Both the position numbers and the translations under genes were made by a program. This document shows, one piece after another, positions 56,299 to 64,000 of a stretch of 64,000 nucleotides of DNA; the first letter of the stretch is position 1, and every line of letters begins with the position of its first letter. Under the pieces are notes generated by a model that was given only the letters and a program-made list of their open reading frames with translations, made no database searches and was not told where the DNA came from. Source of the stretch: an uncultured Verrucomicrobiae bacterium (lineage in GTDB: Bacteria; Verrucomicrobiota; Verrucomicrobiia; Limisphaerales; UBA1100); assembly GCA_937775205.1 (NCBI GenBank), contig CALKBX010000008.1, forward strand, positions 124,001-188,000, read 5' to 3'.

Positions 56299-59200
56299 CT
56301 ACTCACTTTCTTCCGACTTTTCTCTAAACGCCATTCGGCATAGCGCGGGCAAGACCACCAGCGTCAGCGCCGTGGCGGTCAAAATTCCACCGATGACGAC
56401 TGTCGCCAAGGGGCGTTGAACTTCGGCGCCAGTGCCGGTGGCGATGGCCATGGGGAGGAAACCGAGGGAGGCGACGAGGGCGGTCATGAGTACCGGGCGC
56501 AGTCGGGTAAGGGAGCCTTCGCGGATGGCGTCTTCGAGGGGTTTACCTTCTTCGCGGAGTTGATTGATGAAGGTAACTAAAACCAACCCATTTAATACGG
56601 CGATGCCGGAGAGGGCGATGAAACCGACGGCGGCGGAGATGGAGAAGGGCAGCCCGCGCAGGGCGAGCGCGGCCACGCCGCCGGTTAAGGCCAACGGCAC
56701 GCCGGTGAAGACGAGCAAGGCCGGGCGCGCGGCGCGGAAGGTGGTGTACAGCAGCAGGAAGATGAGCACGAAACAAAGCGGCACCACCACGGAAAGGCGC
56801 GCGCGGGCGGCGAGGAGGTGCTCGTATTGGCCGCCCCACGCGATCCACGCGCCGGCGGGGAGTTTGACGTCGCGCGCGATGGCGGCGCGGGCTTCGTTGA
56901 CAAACCCGCCGAGGTCGCGCCCGCGCACGTTGCATTGGACGACCACGCGGCGTCTGCCGTTTTCGCGGCTGACTTGGTTTGCGCCATCGGCGCGGGTGAT
57001 GGTGGCCAAATCGCCCAAGGGGCGCGTGGGGGTGAGGTGCGAATTGTGCGTGCCGGTTTTCGCATCACGAGGCAGCGGAATGGGCAGCGTAGCGAGCGTG
57101 CCGGGGGCTTCGCGCAAATCCTCGGGCAAACGCACGACGATGTCGAAGCGGCGGTCGCCTTGGAAAACCTGCCCCGCAGCGCGGCCGCCGGTGGCGATGT
57201 TCACGGTGTTCACGAGGGTGTCGCTATCGAGCCCGAGCCGCGCGAGCGCGTTGCGTTTGGGCCGCACGGTAATGATGGGCATGCCGGTGGTTTGCTCCAC
57301 TTTGACGCCCTCCGCTCCGCGCACTTGACCGAGCACACCGGCCACGCGCTCGGCGGTGCGCCGCAATGCCTTGGGGTCATCGCCAAACACTTTCACCGCC
57401 ACTTCGCCGCGGACGCCGGCGATCATTTCGTGAAAGCGCATTTCGATGGGCTGTAAATATTCGTAGCGATTGCCGATCAGATCCTTCAGCGCAGCGCGCA
57501 ATTTATCCTCGAGCGCGTGTTTGGAGAGCTTGGGGTCGGGCCATTGGTCGCGCGGTTTGAAAATGATGAAAGTGTCCGAAACACTCGGCGGCATAGGATC
57601 GGTGGCGATGTTGGCGGTGCCGGTTTTGGAAAACACGACTTTGATTTCTTCCACGGAATTTTTCAGCGCCTTCTCGACATCCAGCTGCATTCGCGTGCTT
57701 TGCTCGATGCCGGTGCTGGGGATGCGCATCGCGTGCATCGCCACATCGCCTTCATCAAGGCGCGGGATAAAAACCTGGCCAAGCCGCGCAAACTGCACCC
57801 CCGCCGCACCCAACAACGCCACAGCCGTGATGAGCACCACGGCGCGCTGGCGCAGGGCGAAGTCCAGCACCGGCGCGTATGCCGCGCGCGCGGCGAGCAT
57901 CAATTTGTTTTCCTGTTCGGCCACTTTGCCGCGCACCAGCAGCGCCACCATCGCGGGCACAAACGTGAGCGATAAAATGAAAGCAGCGGTGAGCGCGAAA
58001 ATCACGGTGAGCGCCATTGGATGAAACAGTTTCCCTTCAATGCCCGCCAGCGCGAGGATGGGCACGTAAACCATAATGATGATGGTTTCGCCAAAGGCAG
58101 TGGCGCGGCGCACTTCGTGGCTGGCGGCGCGGGTGGTCTCGAGGCGTTCCTCGGTGGTGAGCACGCGGCCGAGTTCGCGTTGCTTGTCACCCAATCGGCG
58201 CAGGCAATTTTCGACAATGATGACGGAGCCATCGATGATGATGCCGAAATCAATCGCGCCGAGGCTCATCAGATTTCCGCTGATGCCGTAATGCGTCATC
58301 CCCAACGCGGCGAGCAGCATCGAGAGGGGAATGGCGAGCGCGGTGAGAAATGCGGCGCGCAGATTTCCGAGCAGCGCAAAGAGCACCACGATGACAAGTA
58401 GCGCGCCGTAAAAAAGATTGTGCGTCACAGTGGCGATAGTGTCGTCCACGAGGCGCGAGCGGTTGAGCACGGGACGCGCGATGATGTCTTGCGGCAAATT
58501 ATTTGTGACGTAATTAAATTGTTCCAGCGTGTCCACGGCCACGGCGCGGCTGTTGGCACCGGTGAGCATCATCGCGGTGCCGATGACCGTTTCACGTCCG
58601 TCCGTGCTGGCGCTGCCTTGGCGCAACTCGCCGCCGATGGTGACCTCCGCCACTTGCCCAATCCTGACCGGCGTGCCGTTGTGTTCCTTCAAAACCACGC
58701 GCGCGATGTCGCCCAAGCCGCGCAGCCGACCGTCCACGCGCACAAGCGCGGCCTCGCCGTTGCGTTCCACGAAGCCCGCGCCGAGGCTGCGGTTGTTGCG
58801 TTCCAGCGCGGCGATGACATCCTGCAGCGTGAGCCCAAAACTTTGCAACGCGACAGGGCGAGGCAGCACGTGATATTGTTTTACAAACCCGCCGATGGCA
58901 TCGACGTCGGCAATGTTCGGCACGGTGCGCAGTTGCGGGCGGATGATCCAGTCCTGCACCGTGCGCAGCCAAGTGAGGCGTTGCACGCGATTGGTGAGGC
59001 GCTCGCCATTGGGCGTGAGGTACGCGCCATCGGGCTGCCAACCGGGCTCGCCGGCCACGGCGTTGGTCCGCGCCGCGCCGTATTCCACCGACCACATCAG
59101 CACCTCGCCGAGGCCGGTGGTGATGGGCCCCATCGAGGGTTTAATTCCCTCCGGCAAATCTTCGCGCGCGCCGTCGAGGCGTTCGCCCACGAGCTGCCGC

Positions 59201-59517
59201 GCGAGGTTGATGTCGAGCTTGTCCTCAAACACCGCCGTGATTTGGCAAAAACCATTGCGCGAAATGGACCTCGTGTACTCAAGGCCGGGGATGCCCGTGA
59301 GCGCCGTCTCGAGTGGAAAGGTGACAAGCCGCTCCATATCCTCCACCGAAAGCGCGGGCTCGACGACGTTGATTTGGACTTGGTTGTTGGTGATGTCCGG
59401 CACCGCATCGATGGGCAGCCGCCAAAGCGACCGCGCGCCAACGATGGCGAGCACAACAGTGACGACCACCACGAGGTGGCGATGGTCGATGGCGAGTTTT
59501 AGGATGCGTTGGAGCAT
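56299..59517 (-). CDS. Heavy-metal efflux RND permease, CusA/CzcA family
   Basis: 1072 aa; PIDAVPDITNNQVQINV; ALRGLPFSISAAVGFIALSGIAVLNGLVLVTF. Confidence 0.96.
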   Translation of the reverse strand: MLQRILKLAIDHRHLVVVVTVVLAIVGARSLWRLPIDAVPDITNNQVQINVVEPALSVEDMERLVTFPLETALTGIPGLEYTRSISRNGFCQITAVFEDKLDINLARQLVGERLDGAREDLPEGIKPSMGPITTGLGEVLMWSVEYGAARTNAVAGEPGWQPDGAYLTPNGERLTNRVQRLTWLRTVQDWIIRPQLRTVPNIADVDAIGGFVKQYHVLPRPVALQSFGLTLQDVIAALERNNRSLGAGFVERNGEAALVRVDGRLRGLGDIARVVLKEHNGTPVRIGQVAEVTIGGELRQGSASTDGRETVIGTAMMLTGANSRAVAVDTLEQFNYVTNNLPQDIIARPVLNRSRLVDDTIATVTHNLFYGALLVIVVLFALLGNLRAAFLTALAIPLSMLLAALGMTHYGISGNLMSLGAIDFGIIIDGSVIIVENCLRRLGDKQRELGRVLTTEERLETTRAASHEVRRATAFGETIIIMVYVPILALAGIEGKLFHPMALTVIFALTAAFILSLTFVPAMVALLVRGKVAEQENKLMLAARAAYAPVLDFALRQRAVVLITAVALLGAAGVQFARLGQVFIPRLDEGDVAMHAMRIPSTGIEQSTRMQLDVEKALKNSVEEIKVVFSKTGTANIATDPMPPSVSDTFIIFKPRDQWPDPKLSKHALEDKLRAALKDLIGNRYEYLQPIEMRFHEMIAGVRGEVAVKVFGDDPKALRRTAERVAGVLGQVRGAEGVKVEQTTGMPIITVRPKRNALARLGLDSDTLVNTVNIATGGRAAGQVFQGDRRFDIVVRLPEDLREAPGTLATLPIPLPRDAKTGTHNSHLTPTRPLGDLATITRADGANQVSRENGRRRVVVQCNVRGRDLGGFVNEARAAIARDVKLPAGAWIAWGGQYEHLLAARARLSVVVPLCFVLIFLLLYTTFRAARPALLVFTGVPLALTGGVAALALRGLPFSISAAVGFIALSGIAVLNGLVLVTFINQLREEGKPLEDAIREGSLTRLRPVLMTALVASLGFLPMAIATGTGAEVQRPLATVVIGGILTATALTLVVLPALCRMAFREKSEESE

Positions 59518-59523
59518 GAGGTG

Positions 59524-61047
59524 TTAGTGACTGTGATCATGCCCCGCGCCCGCTTTGCCGAACTCAGCTTTTAGTTCAAAGGTTCCCTTAATCACCACGC
59601 TGTCATTTTCCTTCAAGCCTTTGTGCACACGAATCATTCCGTTGACGCGTTCGCCGACTTCGATGGGATGCGCGGTGAAAATATTTTTCTTCACCTTGTA
59701 AACCGTCGGCTGGCCGTCGACGATTTGCACGGCGCTCTCGGGCACGACGAGCGTTTTCTTGGGCACCCCGCCAGTGGGGATTTGCACGGCGAGAAATTGG
59801 CCGGGCCGCCATTTGCCGCTGGCGTTATCCAGTTCCACGCGCGCCTGCACCGTACGCGTTTCGGGATCCACCAGCGGGCTGACGTACGCCAACTGCGCAG
59901 CGGTGTGATAGCCGGTTTCCTTGTTCACGAGCGTGATGGCTTGGCCGGGCTTCAATCCTTCGGCGCGTGCGGGCGGCACTTCCATCAACACCCAAACGCG
60001 TGAGAGATCAGCCAGCACCAGCAAATGCGGCTGGTTTGGGTTGGCGATTTCGCCGAGCGTCACCTCGCGTTCCACCACCGTTCCCGCTCGCGGAGCGCGC
60101 ACGGAATAATTCGGCGTCAACGCGCGATCCTTCGCCAGCGCGGTGATGGTGTTTGCGTCCATGCCAAAAAGCGCCAGCCGATTGCGTTCGGTGGCCACCG
60201 TGGCCTGAGCGGTTTTGAGCGCGCTGATCGCTTCGCCCAGCGCTTTAGCTTGTTGCGCTTGCGCGGCCTTGAGACCGGCAGCAGCGGCGACCGTCTTGGC
60301 CGAGGCGGCGGCGATGTCGCGCGCCTGTTGCGCTTTCGCTTGTGCCAGTGCGGCCTCGGCGGATTGCACATCGGCGGTGGTCGTTTGCACTGCGGCTTCG
60401 CGACGCTTGAGTTCCGTGGTGGCTAACGCGCCTGCGGCGGCGAGTTTTTTACCGCTTGCCAAAAGTTCCGTGGCGCGTTGCAAAATTGGCTGGGCGGCAT
60501 CGAGCTTGCCCTGCGCCAGCGCGACTGCGGCGGGATTTTTCGCCAAGATTAGCATCGCTTCGGCGGCTTTCCCCTCTGCTTCTGCTTGCGCTTCGCCGGC
60601 ATTGTTTTGTGCCAATACCACCGCTGGCAAGGCTGCTGCTTCGGCATCGAGGGCTTTTAAGAATGCGTTTTGTGCCGCGCCGAGTTCGGGGCTCTCGATG
60701 GTGAACAGCACGTTGCCCTTTTTCACCGTGTCGCCCAGGTGCACGTTCATTTCGCTCACGCGGCCTTTCACCAGCGTGCCCACATGCGCCATCGATTCGT
60801 GATTAAACGCCACGCGCGCCGGTGCATCAAACGTGGGCTGCAGCATTTGCGCTTTCACGACGCCGGTCGTGATTTTAAGCGCCTTCATCGTCTTCGGTGA
60901 AAGCTTCAACTCCGAAGGCGCGGCTTCATCAGCGTGCGCGCCGTGATTATGTCCCGCGTGCGGATCCGTTTCCCCTCTGCCACAACCGCCCAGCCAAACC
61001 GGCAACGCGAGTACAGTATTAGAATCTTGATAATAATTCTCTTTCAT
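59524..61047 (-). CDS. RND efflux periplasmic adaptor, CusB/CzcB family
   Basis: His-rich N-term DPHAGHNHGAHAD; GRVSEMNVHLGDTVKKGNVLFTIESPEL; C-term GHDHSH. Confidence 0.93.
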   Translation of the reverse strand: MKENYYQDSNTVLALPVWLGGCGRGETDPHAGHNHGAHADEAAPSELKLSPKTMKALKITTGVVKAQMLQPTFDAPARVAFNHESMAHVGTLVKGRVSEMNVHLGDTVKKGNVLFTIESPELGAAQNAFLKALDAEAAALPAVVLAQNNAGEAQAEAEGKAAEAMLILAKNPAAVALAQGKLDAAQPILQRATELLASGKKLAAAGALATTELKRREAAVQTTTADVQSAEAALAQAKAQQARDIAAASAKTVAAAAGLKAAQAQQAKALGEAISALKTAQATVATERNRLALFGMDANTITALAKDRALTPNYSVRAPRAGTVVEREVTLGEIANPNQPHLLVLADLSRVWVLMEVPPARAEGLKPGQAITLVNKETGYHTAAQLAYVSPLVDPETRTVQARVELDNASGKWRPGQFLAVQIPTGGVPKKTLVVPESAVQIVDGQPTVYKVKKNIFTAHPIEVGERVNGMIRVHKGLKENDSVVIKGTFELKAEFGKAGAGHDHSH

Positions 61048-61117
61048 TTTGCATTTGGGTGGGCTTGCGAGTGATTGCCCACGGATGCAAGTTCCTCATG
61101 GAATCCTTGGTCATTGG

Positions 61118-62437
61118 TCATTGGGCATTCCTTCCGTCAGCTCCTCCCGTCGCGCGGTCCAGCGCGATGATTGCCAGCGCCGTGCGCTGCTCCAGTCGCG
61201 TTACTTTCAACTGCGCTTTTAGCAAATCCAGTTCGGCAAAACGCAGCGGCGTCACATCCGATTGGCCCGCTTCATAAACCACCCGCGCCAGTCGCACGCG
61301 TTCTTCGTGCAACGGCAGTAGCTCAGTTCGCGCGCGGCGGGCGGTGGTCATCAGCGCGGCCACGGCGGCGTGGGCTGTGGCGGATTTCGCGGACGACTTG
61401 CCGCGTGGTTTGCGTGAGCCGATGTCGCGCGGCAATCGCTTGGGCGCGCGCATTGGCGCGACGCGCTTGGCCCCAATCAAAGAGCGGCAACGGTAAAGCG
61501 ACCGAAGGCCCGAGCGACCAATCGCTGCCGCGTTCGGCGGCTAAACCGGCGGCGTTGTTTTCCATCCACGCGAGGCGTGCGAGGGCGGTGGCATCCTCGA
61601 GGGCGGTGAGTTGCCAGCGGTCGGCTTGAATTTCCGGCCGCACGCGCAGGCCGTGCGCGATGGAATCGGGCTCACCGCGCAGGGCGACTTCCGTGTAAAG
61701 CGGCGTGGCGAGTTGCCAGTCCGTGCGCCCGCGCGGTTGGCCGAGGCGATGGGCGAGAGCGAGGTTGGCTTGGGTTAATTTGAGAGTGCCCTCGCGCAAA
61801 TCAATCGCGCCCGTGGCCCGCTCGGCTTTGAGCGTGGTGACGTCCAGTTGCGTGCCTTCGCCCGCAGCAAGCCGTGCTTCGGCGACTTTGAGCAGTTCGC
61901 CGATGCGATTGTTTTGCTCCGTGAGAATCGCCACTTCGCGTCGCAGGCCAACCGCATCAAAATATTCGCGCTGCGTGGCGTGCATCACATCCAAAACCGT
62001 GGCGACTGCCTTCGCGCTCGCGGCCCGCAAGCGGGCATCGGCCGCGCTGATGCGGCGCGGGCGCTGGAGCAGTTGAGTGAGATCGGCGGTGAGCCCCGCT
62101 TCAATCACTGTGCGTCCGCCGCCCTCGGGAAAACGAAACGCAATATCGAGAATCGGATTGGGCAGCAACCGCGATTGATGCGCCGCCGCCTGCGCTGCGC
62201 GCACTTCGGCCAGTGCGATTTGCACCTCAGTCGATTGCCGCAACGCGCGCTCCACCGCAGCCGAAAGCCGAAGCGAATCCGCCGCGCCCGCAGCCTCCAC
62301 GGGCAATGCCTCGGTGTGAAACACAATTGCCTTTTCCAAACTCGCCGCCGATTGAATCTGCGCCGCCGTGTCGTGCGCGGGCGGCGCAGTGGCACAGCCA
62401 ACAGCGACAGTGAGTGTTAAAATTTTTATTGTACGTT
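61118..62437 (-). pseudogene. TolC-family outer-membrane efflux protein (CusC/CzcC-like), single-nt frameshift
   Basis: QSRLLPNPILDIAFRFPEGGGRT...LFDWGQARRANARAQAIAARHRL; continues in another frame as HAAVAALMTTARRARTELLPLHEERVRLARVVYEAG; extra C at about 61371-61374. Confidence 0.85.
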
Positions 62438-62513
62438 TCATATTCAAATAGGGGTTCAAAAAAACAACACGACCGAGGGCGGTCATGCGGAGGGGATGGA
62501 ACCGAAGGGTTCC

Positions 62514-62891
62514 TTAAAGAATCGCGGGCGCGCGGCCGGGGAGGGCGGCGCGGGTTTGAAATTGCCAGCGGGTGAGGTCCGGCGGGGCGCGGTCGGAATG
62601 GAGGCGGCCGAGGTTGTCGACAAATTCAGGCGCGGATGGCAGTTGCAAATCCCAGGTCAAGGTGGCGTGAAAGGCGAAGTGGAATGAACCCGCATCGGTC
62701 AGTTTGAAATTTCCTGATTCTAGGACACACACGCCGCAGTCATCGTGACTGTGCGTGGGGGCATCGCCGTGTTGGTGCTCCTGCTCGCAGTCGCCGGGCA
62801 ACAGATGCGCTCCGGCCAACAGGCAATGCGAGGTGGCCGGCAGCCAAGCCGCCAGCACCGTCAACGCCACAATTGTCCGGAGTAGTTTCAC
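62514..62891 (-). CDS. Small secreted His/Cys-rich protein, candidate metal-binding
   Basis: Signal peptide; CEQEHQHGDAPTHSHDDCGVC; GTG start. Confidence 0.65.
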   Translation of the reverse strand: MKLLRTIVALTVLAAWLPATSHCLLAGAHLLPGDCEQEHQHGDAPTHSHDDCGVCVLESGNFKLTDAGSFHFAFHATLTWDLQLPSAPEFVDNLGRLHSDRAPPDLTRWQFQTRAALPGRAPAIL

Positions 62892-62898
62892 TGCTTCC

Positions 62899-62927
62899 TA
62901 AGTAACACATTCGGCAGCTTGGCTCAA
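62899..62927 (-). promoter_or_regulatory. Putative promoter (TTGAGC-N17-TACTTA-N7-GTG) of the His-rich gene/RND operon
   Basis: Minus strand, ahead of GTG at 62891. Confidence 0.45.
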
Positions 62928-62982
62928 GGCTTTAGCGGTTTTGCTTGTCTTTCGGTTTTTGGACGGGAGAATCGCTGTACGC

Positions 62983-64000
62983 ATGAAACGGATTCTATTT
63001 TTCTCATTTCTGCTTGTGACGTTGGGCGTGCAAGCGGCTGGCAAACAATCGCGCCCCAATATTCTTTTTGCTTTTGCGGATGATTGGGGGCGGTACGCGA
63101 GCGCGTACGCGAAAGTGGACGGGCGGCCGTCGCCCAATGATGTCATTAAGACGCCGCATTTTGATCGCGTGGCGCGGGAGGGGGTTTTGTTTAAGAACGC
63201 CTTTGTGACGGCGCCTTCGTGCACGCCTTGCCGCAGTTCGCTTTTGAGCGGGCAATATTTTTATCGCACGGGGCGCGCGGCGATTTTGCAGGGGGCGTTT
63301 TGGGATGCGAAGATTCCGAGCTACCCGCTGTTGCTGGCGGACGCGGGCTATCACATCGGCGAGACGTACAAGGTGTGGAGCCCCGGTACGCCGAATGATG
63401 CGCCCTATGGCGGCGGCAAGTTTCGTTTCGAGGGGAGTGGACGGCGGTTCAACCAATTTTCACAAAACGTCACGCGCATGGTCAGCGGCGGCAAGAGCGA
63501 GGCGGCGGCCAAACAGGTTTTGTACGACGAGGTGATGGGCAACTTTGGCGCGTTCCTGAAGGCGAAGCCGGCTGGAAAGCCTTTCTGCTACTGGTTTGGC
63601 CCCACGCTGGTGCATCGCAAGTGGACCAAGGGCTCTGGCAAAAATCTGTGGGGTATCGACCCGGATTCATTGAAGGGCAAGCTGCCGAGGATGCTGCCGG
63701 ACGTGCCCATCGTGCGCGAGGATTTTGCGGATTATCTGGGCGAAGTGCAGGCGTTCGACGCGGCGCTCGGTTTGATTTTGGAAAAACTCAAAGCCATCGG
63801 TGAGCTGGACAACACAGTCGTCGTCGTCAGCGGCGACCACGGTGCTCCGGGATTCCCGGGCGGCAAGTGCAATCTGTACGATTTCGGTGTGGGCGTGCCA
63901 CTTGCGGTTTGGTGGCCAGGCAAACCGGGTGGGCGAGTGGTCGATGATTTCGTGAACCTCATGGATCTCGCGCCGACCTTTCTCGAATTGGGCGGGGTCA
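62983..64000 (+). CDS. Sulfatase (secreted), truncated by window end
   Basis: [57 protein letters not shown]; no stop before window end. Confidence 0.93.
   Translation, partial: MKRILFFSFLLVTLGVQAAGKQSRPNILFAFADDWGRYASAYAKVDGRPSPNDVIKTPHFDRVAREGVLFKNAFVTAPSCTPCRSSLLSGQYFYRTGRAAILQGAFWDAKIPSYPLLLADAGYHIGETYKVWSPGTPNDAPYGGGKFRFEGSGRRFNQFSQNVTRMVSGGKSEAAAKQVLYDEVMGNFGAFLKAKPAGKPFCYWFGPTLVHRKWTKGSGKNLWGIDPDSLKGKLPRMLPDVPIVREDFADYLGEVQAFDAALGLILEKLKAIGELDNTVVVVSGDHGAPGFPGGKCNLYDFGVGVPLAVWWPGKPGGRVVDDFVNLMDLAPTFLELGGV

Noticed and set aside
58420-59502. 360-aa ORF antisense to CusA/CzcA
   Set aside because: Spurious antisense frame over a highly conserved RND permease.
1-64000. CRISPR arrays, phage or transposase genes, rRNA and tRNA genes
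   Set aside because: Looked for direct repeats with regular spacing, integrase/transposase motifs and tRNA TpsiC-like sequences by eye; none convincing. A tRNAscan/CRISPR-finder run would be decisive.

Overview
The window is about 58-60% GC by eye and looks like chromosomal DNA from a Verrucomicrobiota/PVC-type bacterium. This is inferred from gene content: planctomycete-type cytochrome c/DUF1549/DUF1553 and DUF1501 proteins, several sulfatases, a DUF1559-like pseudopilin, ThuA and DUF6807/PmoA families. About 50 genes are supported: dnaG, PSD1/DUF1501 modules, two unrelated arsC-type genes, leuCD, a 5-gene overlapping ABC-transporter/ArsC operon, three sulfatases, msrB, pqiA-like, a VWA-pseudopilin, a SEL1/MORN lipoprotein cluster, a proline-racemase/DadA pair, feoAB plus a Cys-rich partner, and a Cus/Czc RND pump. 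No phage, transposase, CRISPR array, rRNA or tRNA was recognised. The most interesting signals are non-coding: (1) a modular palindromic element family with shared GGTAGGG/CCCTACC ends, placed just 3' of stop codons; (2) a self-consistent promoter family (TTGnnn-N17-TAnnnT/CACACT), often with 5-10 nt leaders; (3) three copies of a 14-bp palindrome plus paired DnaA-box-like motifs in front of an uncharacterised lipoprotein/SEL1/MORN/membrane gene cluster; (4) a structured region and compound hairpin at the 5' end of arsC. A caveat is that at least six genes carry single-nucleotide frameshifts, many in short homopolymers. These may be assembly errors rather than biology. All calls come from reading the sequence and translated ORFs; no database search was run.
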